Of a stretch of 29,483 bases of DNA, positions 14,336 through 22,992 are shown piece after piece (the stretch's first letter is position 1; each line of letters begins with the position of its first letter). Source of the DNA: an uncultured Oscillibacter sp. (GTDB lineage Bacteria; Bacillota; Clostridia; Oscillospirales; Oscillospiraceae); NCBI GenBank assembly GCA_910583695.1, contig CAJTZL010000035.1:1-29483 (forward strand), in the 5' to 3' direction. The notes beneath the pieces were generated by a model. The model was not told the DNA's origin. It made no database searches and saw nothing but the letters and a program-made list of their open reading frames with translations. The translations under genes were made by a program, and so were the position numbers.

Positions 14336-17300
14336 ATGTTAAGAAAACCTCTAAGACTGTTGTCAGCCTTACTGGCTTTTTGCGTGCTTGCCGCCGCGTT
14401 TCCCCCGGTGGGGCTGGCGGCGGGAGAGAAAAGCGGCTATTTTGACTTGAAAGCCGCCGTAGAAAACGCCACGCCGGGAAGCACGATTACACTGCAGGGT
14501 GATGCTGCGATTGGCGCCGAGGCGGGGGCTCCCCCGTGGATCATTGATAAGAATGTAACTATTGAAGGAAACGGCTATACAGTCTTTGTCCGGGCGCTTG
14601 GGATTGTATTGGACGCGGATGATGTGACGTTCCGGAATATAAAGATATCCCTTGAACCTACGGAGGGGCGCAACGCGGTCATTGCCAATGGGCATCACCT
14701 GACGCTGGACAGTGTGACGGCCACAAGTCACTCCATCAATGTTTTCTGCGGCACTTTAGAAAAGGCTGCCGCAGACAGTTATACCGTGCCCAGTCCCGGC
14801 AATGCGGGAGCGGTCACGATTAAAGGGAGTACCAAGCTTCAAGGACCAGCCAGCATCATGGGCCCCGCCAATATTTATGCGGGCAGCCTGAGCATAGGCG
14901 ACTACATGGGCACCGCCGGACCGGAGGGCGATGGGCCGCCAACCACATTTTCCGGCGATGTTTCCATCGACATTCTTGGAAGCGCCGGGACCGGCTCCCT
15001 GGGAACGATTTACGCCGGAGGCGGACAGAACCGGAAATCCCAGGGCGGGACGGGAAAAGAGATTACCCCGGATCCGGACAAATACAGGGTGGAGGGAACC
15101 GTCACCATCACCGGAACGAATGCGCTCCCCAACGTGAACGGAGAGGGAGCCACTGCGACAGAGGTGGTATATACCGGAAACGGCAATGAGGACACCAAAA
15201 CCTTTGAGGATATTTCCAGCCTGTCGGTGGAGAGCGGAAAACTTGTCCTGACAAGCAACAGCTGGTTCCAGGATGACGGGAGGCTTTCCCTTGCATCCGG
15301 CGCGAAGCTGGATCTCAGAAACGTGGACACTGTCCCGGACCTTCACGGAAACAACGGTTTTCTGATTTTGGGAAACAGCCGGAGCCTTATCATCAGCGGT
15401 CCGGTGACGGGTACAACCAAGGTTGCCATCGGTGGTACAACCTCTGGCGACTCCGCGTCTTCGTCCGCGGCAAACGCGGGGCATACATACATCATTGCCC
15501 CCAACTCCACCGATAATAATTTCCAGCTTTTGCCCTATGCCACGCAGCCGAATATGACGCTGACGCGGGACGCCAACGGCAACTGGACGGCCTCCGCCGG
15601 AAGCTCCAGCGGGGATGAGGACCTTGTTCAGAATTTTTCCTTTGATATGACGGCCACAACCGCGGAAGCAGGCGGAGAGGCGGTATTCCCAATTACGGTA
15701 TCAAACTCGGGTCCCCTCCCTGTATATTTAGATTACATTCCTTTGAGCATAGATGTGGATGGTTATCCCTGCAATCGGACTTCCAGTGAGCAGGACGGTG
15801 AAACAATCTACACATATACGTCAAGGTACAGTGAGCTTCGCATGGAGATTACCGCAAATGAACTGGTGGTTTCCATTGATCCTCTGTGTTCACCCGGCAA
15901 ATATGCCATTCGGATTATCGTACCTAAAGAATATACAGCCGGAGGAAAGTCCCTTTTTAAAGCTGCCACCCTGACCGTCACGGGCGGCACGGCGCCGGAC
16001 CCCGGTCCCACCTCCATCCCCGTCCCTACGGCAAACACCGGCCTGCGCTGGACGGGAGCGGAACAGACCGGCATAAACGAAGGAGAGGGCTATACCCTCG
16101 CCGGACACAAGGCAACTGCCGTCGGCGATCATACCGCCACCGCCACGCTGGAAACCGGCTACCAGTGGAACGACCAGACCACGAGCCCGAAAACCATCAA
16201 ATGGAGCATCGCCAAGGCCCTTGGCCCCGCCGCCCCCACCGGGCTGGCGGGAGAAGCGCCCTCCGCCGCCGGGGCCTCGGACGGCAGAGTCACCGGCACC
16301 ACCTCCGCCATGGAGTACGCCTCGAACGCGAACTTCACCAGCGCGCAGACCTGCGGAGACGGCGAAACCACCGGCCTTGCCGCCGGGACCTACTGCGTGC
16401 GCCTCAAGGAAACCCAGACCCATGAGGCGGGAGCCCACACCTCCATCACCGTCCCGGTCCCCGGCGCGGCGGTGGTGACGGGAATTATCGTCAACAGCAC
16501 CGCCCACAAGACTGAATACCGGGTGGGAGACGACCTGGACGTGAAAGACCTGACCATTGAGGTCTCCTATTCCGACGGTGCGACGCAGACGGTTCCAGTG
16601 ACGGCGGGCATGGTCGAGGGCTTTGACTCCACCCAGGCGGTGGAAAGCCAGACGCTGACCATCCTCTACGAGGGACAAACCGCGTCGTACACGGTCAAGA
16701 TCACCGCCGTGGAACAGCCCGGCGGAACGAAGTACCAAGTTACCGTCAACAACGCCGGTACCGGCGGAAGCGGCGGGGGCTCCTACGAAGAGGGGGAGAC
16801 CGTAACCGTCCGGGCGGGGAGCAAGAGCGGCTTCCTGTTCTCCTCCTGGCAGCCTACGGGGGTGACGCTCTCCAACCGTTTCAGCCCGGAGATTCAGTTT
16901 GTGATGCCCGGCAACGACGTGGTCCTGCTGGTGACGTGGAAGCTGGACGACGGCAGTACGCCGCCCGTTCCCAGCCACACCCACACCTGGGGGTCCGGCT
17001 GGAAGTCCGATGCGGCCCACCACTGGCATGACTGCTCCGCCTCCGGCTGTCCCATCACGGACGACAGCCAAAAGAGCGGCTATGCCGCCCACACCGCCGG
17101 GGACTGGGTGGTGGACCGGCCCGCCACCTCCTCTCAGGCCGGGACCCGGCACAAGTCCTGCACGGTCTGCGGCTATGAGCTGGCCCGGGAGACCATTCCC
17201 GCCACCGGCGGCGGGTCCTCCGGCGGCGGTTCTTCTGGCGGCGGTTCTTCTGGCGGCGGGTCCTCTTCCGGCGGGAGTTCTTCCTCCGGCTCCTCCAACA

Positions 17301-18352
17301 GCACGACTACAGTGAAAAATCCCGACGGGTCCACCACCTCCACCAATACCAACAAAACCACCGGGACCGTGACGGAAACCACGCGGCGGCCCGACGGCTC
17401 CAAGCTGGTGGTGGAGACGAAAAAGGATGGGACCGTCACCACCACGGACACGGCCAAGGACGGCTCCACCGTCAAAACCGTATCCCGGCCCGACGGAACC
17501 TCCGAAACCACCGTAAAGCAGGCGGACGGCCTCACCGCCTCCGTCCGGGAGGACGGGAGCGGAGCCAGGGCCGACGTGCGGCTGCCCTCCGGGGCAGTGC
17601 AGGAGAGCCTGGACAGCGCCGTGGCCCTGCCCATTCCGGCTCTGCCCGGGGAGAATGCCTCCGTCACCGTCCACACCGGCAGCGTCCGGCTGGTTCCGGT
17701 GGGGATTCCCGTCCGGGGAGGCACCGCCGCCACCGTGGCCTATCTCGTCAACGGCGACGGCTCGGAAACCCTGATCAAGACCGCCTTCCTCTCCGGGGGA
17801 GAGATGACCGTCCGGGTTCCCAACGGGGCGACGGTGCGCCTCCGGGACAACGGCAAGTCGTTCCGGGACGTCCGGGGCCACTGGGCGGAGGATGCCATTG
17901 CCTTCTCCACTGCCCGGGAGCTCTTCTCCGGCCAGAGCGCTTCGACCTTTGCCCCCGACGCGCCCATGTCCCGGGCCATGCTGATGACGGTGCTCTCCCG
18001 GCTGGACGGCGCAGACGCCGCCGGCGGCTCCGCTTATGAAACGGGCATGGCCTGGGCGGTTGCCCAGGGAGTCAGCGACGGTCGGAACCCGGAGGGAGAG
18101 GTGACACGGGAGCAGTTTGTGGCCATGCTGCACCGCTACGCGGGAAGCCCCGCCGCCACGGACCGGGAACTGCGGTTCAGCGATTCGGAGGCGGTCAGCG
18201 CCTACGCCCGGGAGGCGGCCCGCTGGGCCGTGGAAAACGGCATCCTCAGCGGCTATGGAGACGGCTCCTTCGCCCCCAAGGGCAAGGCCACCCGTGCCCA
18301 GGCGGCAGTGATGCTGACCCGGTACATCCAGTATCTGAACGGCCAATCCTGA
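14336..18352 (+). CDS. Large modular surface protein with C-terminal SLH repeats
   Basis: The 1338-residue protein begins with a signal peptide (to about residue 29). A beta-helix-like region follows to about 430. Ig-like modules come next, including a bacterial Ig-like domain with EYRVGDDLDVKDLTIEVSYS, and then an InlB-B/flagellar-hook-like repeat with YEEGETVTVRAG. A Cys/His-rich module (HTHTW...CTVCGYEL, near 880-960) precedes a (GGGSS)n linker (about 960-985). A Thr-rich region of NPDGST/RPDGS units and three SLH repeats end the protein (from about 1180). SLH repeats would hold it on the cell wall, so it is probably an adhesin or S-layer-associated protein. The ATG at 14336 is preferred over a TTG one codon earlier because of AAGGAG spacing. 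The ligand is unknown. Confidence 0.9.
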   Translation: MLRKPLRLLSALLAFCVLAAAFPPVGLAAGEKSGYFDLKAAVENATPGSTITLQGDAAIGAEAGAPPWIIDKNVTIEGNGYTVFVRALGIVLDADDVTFRNIKISLEPTEGRNAVIANGHHLTLDSVTATSHSINVFCGTLEKAAADSYTVPSPGNAGAVTIKGSTKLQGPASIMGPANIYAGSLSIGDYMGTAGPEGDGPPTTFSGDVSIDILGSAGTGSLGTIYAGGGQNRKSQGGTGKEITPDPDKYRVEGTVTITGTNALPNVNGEGATATEVVYTGNGNEDTKTFEDISSLSVESGKLVLTSNSWFQDDGRLSLASGAKLDLRNVDTVPDLHGNNGFLILGNSRSLIISGPVTGTTKVAIGGTTSGDSASSSAANAGHTYIIAPNSTDNNFQLLPYATQPNMTLTRDANGNWTASAGSSSGDEDLVQNFSFDMTATTAEAGGEAVFPITVSNSGPLPVYLDYIPLSIDVDGYPCNRTSSEQDGETIYTYTSRYSELRMEITANELVVSIDPLCSPGKYAIRIIVPKEYTAGGKSLFKAATLTVTGGTAPDPGPTSIPVPTANTGLRWTGAEQTGINEGEGYTLAGHKATAVGDHTATATLETGYQWNDQTTSPKTIKWSIAKALGPAAPTGLAGEAPSAAGASDGRVTGTTSAMEYASNANFTSAQTCGDGETTGLAAGTYCVRLKETQTHEAGAHTSITVPVPGAAVVTGIIVNSTAHKTEYRVGDDLDVKDLTIEVSYSDGATQTVPVTAGMVEGFDSTQAVESQTLTILYEGQTASYTVKITAVEQPGGTKYQVTVNNAGTGGSGGGSYEEGETVTVRAGSKSGFLFSSWQPTGVTLSNRFSPEIQFVMPGNDVVLLVTWKLDDGSTPPVPSHTHTWGSGWKSDAAHHWHDCSASGCPITDDSQKSGYAAHTAGDWVVDRPATSSQAGTRHKSCTVCGYELARETIPATGGGSSGGGSSGGGSSGGGSSSGGSSSSGSSNSTTTVKNPDGSTTSTNTNKTTGTVTETTRRPDGSKLVVETKKDGTVTTTDTAKDGSTVKTVSRPDGTSETTVKQADGLTASVREDGSGARADVRLPSGAVQESLDSAVALPIPALPGENASVTVHTGSVRLVPVGIPVRGGTAATVAYLVNGDGSETLIKTAFLSGGEMTVRVPNGATVRLRDNGKSFRDVRGHWAEDAIAFSTARELFSGQSASTFAPDAPMSRAMLMTVLSRLDGADAAGGSAYETGMAWAVAQGVSDGRNPEGEVTREQFVAMLHRYAGSPAATDRELRFSDSEAVSAYAREAARWAVENGILSGYGDGSFAPKGKATRAQAAVMLTRYIQYLNGQS
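17208..17280 (+). repeat. Gly-Ser linker repeats inside the surface protein gene
   Basis: Tandem 15-bp units encode GGGSS, repeated four to five times, between the Cys/His module and the Thr-rich region. They form a flexible linker. Copy number may vary between strains by slippage. Confidence 0.8.
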
Positions 18353-18376
18353 CGAAAAGACGGTTTCGATAACCTG

Positions 18377-18412
18377 AGACGGCGCATACCGGATGGTATG
18401 CGCCGTCTTTTT
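18377..18412. terminator. Rho-independent terminator of the surface protein gene
   Basis: A perfect 14-bp stem (18377-18390 with 18395-18408) with a GGAT loop is followed by a T run. It is canonical on the plus strand and may also stop the convergent glycosyltransferase transcript. Confidence 0.9.
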
Positions 18413-18440
18413 CCTTTGCTGCCGCCGAAGGAAAGGGGAT

Positions 18441-19523
18441 TTACGCGGACTGCTCCGGCAGTGCCTGGAAGAAGGCCCGGTTATGGAGGACCGCCGGAGA
18501 GTCCGGCTTGAAGGAGGCGGCCAGCTCATTGAAGGTCTCCGCCCGGCCCTGGTCTCCCAGGCGGCTGTAACAGAGGCAGAGCTGGATGCAGGGGAGGTAG
18601 CCGTAGCAGTCCGGGGAGACGAAGCCGCCCCGGTGGTCGTCCCGGACGCAGGTCAGGGCCAGGGCGTACCAGTAGGCGGCCTGACGGTATTCCTCCCGCT
18701 GGAGGAACCAGCGGCCGATTTCACAGCAGATTTCGGCCCTGGGCCGGTCATAGGAGAAGGAGCGGAACAGGGCCGTCAGCGCTTCGCCGGGCTGGTTCAG
18801 ATGTTCGTGGCAGTAGGCGCAGTGACAGCAGGCGTCGATGTTGTTTTCCACCCAGCCCCGGCCCTCCGCCAGAAAGCGCCGGAAAACCGTCAGCGCCTCT
18901 TCCCAGCGCTGGTGATAAAAGAGCTCCCGGCCATAGTAAAACTGATGCCGGGGTTCCAGCTCCCGGCCCGCGGCCAGCTGGGCCTGATAGATGCGCAGAT
19001 TCCGGTCCGGGTCGGAAGGGCGGGTTTTGCGGTGGGTGACGGCGAAGGCCCCATAGAGGACCCTTCCGACGGGGGCGATGGCCTCGTGAACGGCCCCGGC
19101 CCAGCGCATGCCGGCCCGGTTTTTGATCAGCCGTTCCCGGTAATAGGAGAAGGTGACGCGGCCGCTTTCGTCAAAGCCGGTATGATAAGGGGCCATGACC
19201 ACGGAGACGGCGGGGTTCAGGGACTCTTTCAGAGCGAGAAACGCGGCCCGGTCCTCCTCCAGGAGCACGTCGTCCGCGTCCAGCCACAGGCAGTAGTCCA
19301 TGGATGCGTGGGCAAAGGATTCGTTCCGGGCGGCGGCGAAGTCGTCCCGCCAGGGGAAGTCGATGATCCGCTGGGTAAAGCGGGCGGCGATTTCCTTTGT
19401 ACGGTCCGTGGAGCCGGTGTCCACGATGATGATTTCTTCCACCAGACCGGCGGCGCTTTCCAGGCAGCGCTCCAGCACGTCCTCTTCGTTTTTGACAATC
19501 ATGCAAAGGCTGACGCTTGCCAT
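18441..19523 (-). CDS. GT2-family glycosyltransferase with repeat-like C-terminal tail
   Basis: The N-terminal 200 residues of this 360-residue protein form a GT-A glycosyltransferase of family 2. The opening strand is SLCMIVKNEEDVLERCLES, then IIIVDTGSTDRT and the metal-binding LWLDADD. It would transfer a sugar from a nucleotide-sugar donor in the cytoplasm. The C-terminal part is helical and TPR-like, with unusually many Cys (CCHCAYC near 254-260), and may bind the acceptor protein. AAAGGAGG precedes the ATG. It has no partner in its own direction. Its neighbours are a large surface protein and, divergently, a spore-surface protein, so protein glycosylation of either is a reasonable guess but not shown. 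Confidence 0.85.
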   Translation of the reverse strand: MASVSLCMIVKNEEDVLERCLESAAGLVEEIIIVDTGSTDRTKEIAARFTQRIIDFPWRDDFAAARNESFAHASMDYCLWLDADDVLLEEDRAAFLALKESLNPAVSVVMAPYHTGFDESGRVTFSYYRERLIKNRAGMRWAGAVHEAIAPVGRVLYGAFAVTHRKTRPSDPDRNLRIYQAQLAAGRELEPRHQFYYGRELFYHQRWEEALTVFRRFLAEGRGWVENNIDACCHCAYCHEHLNQPGEALTALFRSFSYDRPRAEICCEIGRWFLQREEYRQAAYWYALALTCVRDDHRGGFVSPDCYGYLPCIQLCLCYSRLGDQGRAETFNELAASFKPDSPAVLHNRAFFQALPEQSA

Positions 19524-19552
19524 AGGGGGACCTCCTTTGATTCCCTGGGATG

Positions 19553-19583
19553 GGACTCCCGCCGGGAAAACCGGCGGGAGTCC
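19553..19583. terminator. Strong hairpin upstream of the glycosyltransferase
   Basis: A perfect 13-bp stem (19553-19565 with 19571-19583) lies 30 nt upstream of the glycosyltransferase start and is followed by TTT on the plus strand. It could be a terminator left from a lost plus-strand gene, or a leader structure of the glycosyltransferase mRNA. Confidence 0.45.
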
Positions 19584-19880
19584 TTTGCGTATTGAATCGG
19601 GGCGCCGCCGCTTTTGAGGAGAGGAACGCGCCCTGTCCGGTTTGGACCCGGGCCGCCGAGGGCGGTCCGGGGACTGGGCGCTTCATATGTCTTCGATTTC
19701 CGATTGACCGCGTCTTCCCGCTGAAGCGGCGGGGCGGCCGCAGGAAAGCCGGGCGGAGGCATCACGGAAAATCTTCCTTCAAACAGCGGGGCGCGTTCCG
19801 GAGCATACGGCGGACAAGGCGGGGAGCGCGGGCTCCGCGGCGCCCGGGCTATTCTATGCGCCCGCCGCCTGCCGGGTTCC
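19584..19880. other. Intergenic region without recognisable gene
   Basis: This GC-rich stretch has ORFs in several frames, but none has a ribosome site, a plausible start or a recognisable composition. I see only the hairpin on its left edge and the sigma-K-like promoter on its right. Confidence 0.5.
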
Positions 19881-19887
19881 CGGTGGA

Positions 19888-19915
19888 ACGGAACGGCCCT
19901 CTATGACATAAGGTA
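19888..19915 (+). promoter_or_regulatory. Sigma-K-like promoter of the spore-surface gene
   Basis: AC (19888-19889), a 17-nt spacer, then CATAAGGTA (19907-19915) matches the sigma-K consensus of Bacillus/Clostridium (AC, 16-17 nt, CATAnnnTA). It lies about 75 nt upstream of a gene whose product looks like a spore outer-layer protein, so late mother-cell expression is likely. Confidence 0.65.
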
Positions 19916-19989
19916 GAATAGCGGTACGGATATCCGGCCGCGCATCTCCGCCCCGGCTCCGCCCGGGGCGCGCTATGGAGTTTTTAAAT

Positions 19990-20841
19990 ATGTCTATGCC
20001 TTCCTTTCCCCCCAACGGAGCGGACATGACCCGCGAGGATGCCCTGACCATGATCATTGCCTCCATCGCCATGGAGGAGCTGGCCCTGAGTCATATCCTC
20101 AACGCCGAGGGTGAGAAACTGCAATATATCCTGGGGACCCTGCCGGGGACGAAGCCCTGCGCCGGCCCTCGGGAGGTGCTGGCGGTCAACAAGAGCGTCA
20201 CCGCCCTGGTTGAGACGGTGACACAGAACCAGATGCTGCTGAAAAACAAGCTGGACCGGGTGCTGGAATTTTGCCCGGTCCCGCCTCCTCCGCCTCCGGG
20301 CTGCCCGGAGCCCGGTCCGCCGCCCTGCGGGCCGGAGCCCTGTCCGTCCCCGTGTCCTCCGCCGTGCCGCCCGGAGCCCTGCCCGGACGCTTGCCCCGAA
20401 GGGGCGGCATGTAAAAGAAGCGCCCTCCAGCTGACGGGCCAGCGGGAGGGGATGCTGTGGAATCCCTGCCACCGCCTGCCCTGGCGTCAGCAGAGCCGAA
20501 CGGGGGAGGACGTCCGCTGGGATGAGCGGGCTTCCACCCAGATTCGGCTGAATCCAAAGAAAACATACCTGGTCCAATATACGCTGAATGTCTGCGCCAT
20601 GTCTCCGGAGGAGGAGACCGCGTCCATTCTCCTCCGGCAATCTCCCTGCGGCGTGTTTACGGAGACCCTGCCCCTGCATGTTTCTACGGAGCATCCGGCA
20701 GACGGCCCCCAGACGCTGCAGTACACCGCCGTGCTGCATCCCCGCATGTGCGGCGGCCGGGAGGCGGAGCTGTCCCTGGTCCTGGAAGCGGCAAAGCCGT
20801 TGTGTGTGGAGCAGGCGGCGATGAACGTGGTGGAGCTTTGA
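19990..20841 (+). CDS. Spore coat/exosporium-type surface protein
   Basis: The 283-residue protein begins with a conserved clostridial spore-surface leader (MTREDALTMIIASIAMEELA, then LSHILNAEGEKLQYILGTL). I associate this leader with collagen-like exosporium proteins. A Pro/Cys-rich linker follows (about 95-145, CPEPGPPP/CGPEPCPSPC-type units with about 10 Cys) in the place of a Gly-X-Y collagen stretch. The C-terminal half (about 145-283) is a beta-rich domain that could be a trimeric BclA-C/C1q-like head. The start at 19990 is chosen because ATGGAG supplies GGAG 9 nt upstream; an alternative ATG at 19975 has no ribosome site. The sigma-K-like promoter supports a spore role. The linker cysteines may cross-link the outer layer. 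Confidence 0.75.
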   Translation: MSMPSFPPNGADMTREDALTMIIASIAMEELALSHILNAEGEKLQYILGTLPGTKPCAGPREVLAVNKSVTALVETVTQNQMLLKNKLDRVLEFCPVPPPPPPGCPEPGPPPCGPEPCPSPCPPPCRPEPCPDACPEGAACKRSALQLTGQREGMLWNPCHRLPWRQQSRTGEDVRWDERASTQIRLNPKKTYLVQYTLNVCAMSPEEETASILLRQSPCGVFTETLPLHVSTEHPADGPQTLQYTAVLHPRMCGGREAELSLVLEAAKPLCVEQAAMNVVEL

Positions 20842-20954
20842 AAGCCGGCTCCCGGGCCGGACGGGCTGCAGGCGGCCGCGGGGATTTGCCCGCTTGAGGG
20901 GGGCGGAACGGTGGAACGGCCGGGGCGTTCCATGCTTCCGTCCCCGCAGGGAAA

Positions 20955-20979
20955 CCGGCGGCGTATATTCGGCCGCCGG
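20955..20979. promoter_or_regulatory. Palindrome over the -35 of the recombinase promoter
   Basis: CCGGCGGC (20955-20962) and GCCGCCGG (20972-20979) form a perfect 8-bp inverted repeat with a 9-nt spacer that contains the whole GTATATT element. A regulator bound here would block or recruit polymerase. Confidence 0.45.
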
Positions 20980-20991
20980 CGCTCATAGCAT
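20963..20991 (+). promoter_or_regulatory. Sigma-E-like promoter of the recombinase operon
   Basis: GTATATT (20963-20969), a 14-nt spacer and CATAGCAT (20984-20991) match the mother-cell sigma-E pattern (kmATATT, 14-15 nt, CATACAnT) with a single deviation in each part at most. The ribosome site GGGAGG follows within 10 nt, so the leader would be very short. Expression early in sporulation is inferred. Confidence 0.5.
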
Positions 20992-21010
20992 TTTGCGGGA
21001 GGTGTCCGCC

Positions 21011-21157
21011 ATGAGACAGCCGGAGAGCGGCCGAAAAACGGAGACCCGGCCGCCGGAGATTCAGGTAACAATTCACTACGCGGACAAGGGGCCGAGCCTG
21101 GAGTCCCGCATGGTTTCCATACTCGGTGCGCATCTGTCGAAGCAGGAGGAGCGCTGA
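21011..21157 (+). CDS. Small ORF ahead of the serine recombinase
   Basis: This 48-residue basic/polar protein has a good ribosome site (GGGAGG, 7 nt spacing) and ends 47 nt before the recombinase start, so the two are probably co-transcribed from the sigma-E-like promoter. The C-terminal half (IQVTIHYADKGPSLESRMVS) could form a short strand and helix. I do not recognise it. Serine integrases often work with a small recombination directionality factor encoded nearby, and this is the only candidate in the window. That role is speculative. Confidence 0.6.
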   Translation: MRQPESGRKTETRPPEIQVTIHYADKGPSLESRMVSILGAHLSKQEER

Positions 21158-21204
21158 CCGCGCCCGCTCAGGTGAGCGGAGGGACCCGGCGGGAAGGAGG
21201 GTAT

Positions 21205-22866
21205 ATGACCTTTGTACAAAATAAGAGGGAAGAGGACCGTGCTTCCGCGGTCCAATGGCACATAGCGGTCTATGTCCGTCTCAGCAAAGAGGACGGGGAC
21301 AAACTGGAGAGCGACAGCATCCAGAACCAAAAGCGGATCATTGAACAGCATATCCAATACCTGCGGGACCAGGGGGAGGCGATTGCCTCCGTGTCGGTCT
21401 ACTCCGACGACGGATATCCCGGGGGGAATTTTGAGCGTCCGGAGTACAGGCGCATGATGCGGGACGTTGAGGCAGGAGCCGTCAACTGCGTGATCTTCAA
21501 GGACAACTCCCGCCTGGGCCGGAATTACCCGGAGCTGGGCCGCCTGCTGGAGGAGTACTTTCCCCAGAAGGGCGTCCGCGTCATCTCCGTCTTGAACCAT
21601 ATCGACAGCCTGAAGGACCCCCAGGGGTACTGTAGTGCCATGGTCTCCTTTTCCAACATCATGAACGACGACTACATCCGCCAGCTTTCCATCAAGATCA
21701 AATCCACCTTTGCCATGAAGCGGGCCCGGGGGGAGTTTCTGGGAAACTACGCGCCCTATGGCTACCGAAAGAGTTTGGAGGACCGGCACAAGCTGGAGAT
21801 TGACCCGGAGGCCGCCGGAGTGGTCCGCATGATCTTTGACTGGTACGCCGGGGGAATGCCCGCCAGCCGCATTGTAAAGCAGCTCAACGCCTTGGAGATC
21901 ATGCCCCCATCGGCCTACAAGACCAGCAGGGGGTGCAGGGGATTTGACCGGCATTCCGGCGAAGGTCTGAAGCGAAGTGCCTGGGCGCTGACGACGGTGA
22001 ACGCCATCTTGAAGGACGAGGTGTACATTGGAAACCTGATACAAGGCAAGCGAAAAAGCGTGTCCTACCGAACAAAGAAGCTGGCGCCGGCGGAGGAGCG
22101 CGAGTGGACGGTCATAGAGGGGGCGCACGAGGCCATCGTCTCGGACGAGCTTTTTGCCATGGTCCACGACCGCTTTGCAAGGCATACCAGGGTTTCTCAA
22201 AACCGGCAGACGGAGCATCTTCTGTCCGGCTATGTAAAATGCGCCCGCTGCGGGGGCCGGATGAACCGGAATGTCTCCCATGGCGTGGCGCGCTTTCGCT
22301 GTATGACCCGGATTTACGCTCCGGAGCAATGCCGGTGCCCGTCCATTCGGGAGGCGGCGCTGGAGGCGGCGATCTTGAAGGCGATACAGGAGCAGATTCA
22401 AGAGCTGGTGGATGCGGAGGCGGTGCTGGAGGCAGCCAGGCGGAACCGGCCGGAGAATTGCACCGCAAAGGAATACCGGTCCGCCATGAAACGCGCGGAG
22501 CGGGAAAAACAGCGGCTGGAGGAAGCGAAATTCCGGCTGTACGATAATTTTGAAAAAGGGATTATAGACCAAGACGAGTATGCCGGTTTTAAAGAGAGGT
22601 ACAATGCCGGCATTGCGGAACAGGAGATCTTCCTGGGAGAACTGCAGAAGCAGATGGCGGATTTGAAAGAGTCCCGGCGGCAGGATGGCGAGTTCGTGTC
22701 CTACTTTGAAAAATATGGCAGCATAGCCGCCCTGGACCGGGAGGTGCTGGAGCGGCTTTTGGATTACGTCGCGGTGGAAGACGGTTCGCATGTCCATGTT
22801 TATTTCAAGTTTTCTCCGGCTCCTGAGACGGCACTTGACCATGGAGCAGGGGAACCGGCGGGGTAG
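21205..22866 (+). CDS. Large serine recombinase (site-specific integrase/excisionase)
   Basis: The 553-residue protein has the full large-serine-recombinase layout. The resolvase-type catalytic domain (about 19-165) has nucleophile S27 in VYVRLSKEDG, DDGYPGGNFERP and the NSRLGRNYPELG helix. A recombinase domain follows (about 185-310, YAPYGYRKS, PEAAGVVRMIFDWYAGG). A zinc ribbon comes next (CARCGG near 343, paired with later Cys) and then a coiled-coil tail (about 420-500). This is the TnpX/SpoIVCA-like group that cuts and joins att sites. AAGGAGG is 4 nt before the ATG. It has host-like GC, suggesting long residence. It ends about 130 nt before the broken 5' edge of a GH18 gene, the usual place for an att site. 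Confidence 0.93.
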   Translation: MTFVQNKREEDRASAVQWHIAVYVRLSKEDGDKLESDSIQNQKRIIEQHIQYLRDQGEAIASVSVYSDDGYPGGNFERPEYRRMMRDVEAGAVNCVIFKDNSRLGRNYPELGRLLEEYFPQKGVRVISVLNHIDSLKDPQGYCSAMVSFSNIMNDDYIRQLSIKIKSTFAMKRARGEFLGNYAPYGYRKSLEDRHKLEIDPEAAGVVRMIFDWYAGGMPASRIVKQLNALEIMPPSAYKTSRGCRGFDRHSGEGLKRSAWALTTVNAILKDEVYIGNLIQGKRKSVSYRTKKLAPAEEREWTVIEGAHEAIVSDELFAMVHDRFARHTRVSQNRQTEHLLSGYVKCARCGGRMNRNVSHGVARFRCMTRIYAPEQCRCPSIREAALEAAILKAIQEQIQELVDAEAVLEAARRNRPENCTAKEYRSAMKRAEREKQRLEEAKFRLYDNFEKGIIDQDEYAGFKERYNAGIAEQEIFLGELQKQMADLKESRRQDGEFVSYFEKYGSIAALDREVLERLLDYVAVEDGSHVHVYFKFSPAPETALDHGAGEPAG

Positions 22867-22992
22867 GGGGCTCTGGAAACCGGCGGCGGATGTGCGTCGC
22901 TTCAAGTGCACTGCCGGAAAAGCGGGAAAGCCTCCGGAAGAGGGCGGAGGCCGTTTGCCGGATGGGGGCGGGGGTGTGCGAAGAGACGGCAT

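Noticed and set aside
17208..17280. CRISPR-like short tandem repeats
   Set aside because: Units are contiguous without spacers and encode GGGSS in the frame of a surface protein.
15890..18529. 879-residue minus-strand ORF
   Set aside because: It is antisense to the SLH surface protein, with Gly/Arg-rich shadow composition and no domain.
19550..19906. 118-residue plus-strand ORF
   Set aside because: It has Arg/Gly/Pro-rich composition, a start inside a hairpin and no ribosome site, and it overlaps the sigma-K-like promoter.
1..22866. 5' half of the split GH18 gene
   Set aside because: I looked through the available translations on both strands for the GH18 catalytic DxxDxDxE region or LysM modules and found none, so the missing half is outside the window or lost.
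21076..22992. 638-residue minus-strand ORF over the recombinase
   Set aside because: It is antisense to an intact serine recombinase and carries no recognisable motif.
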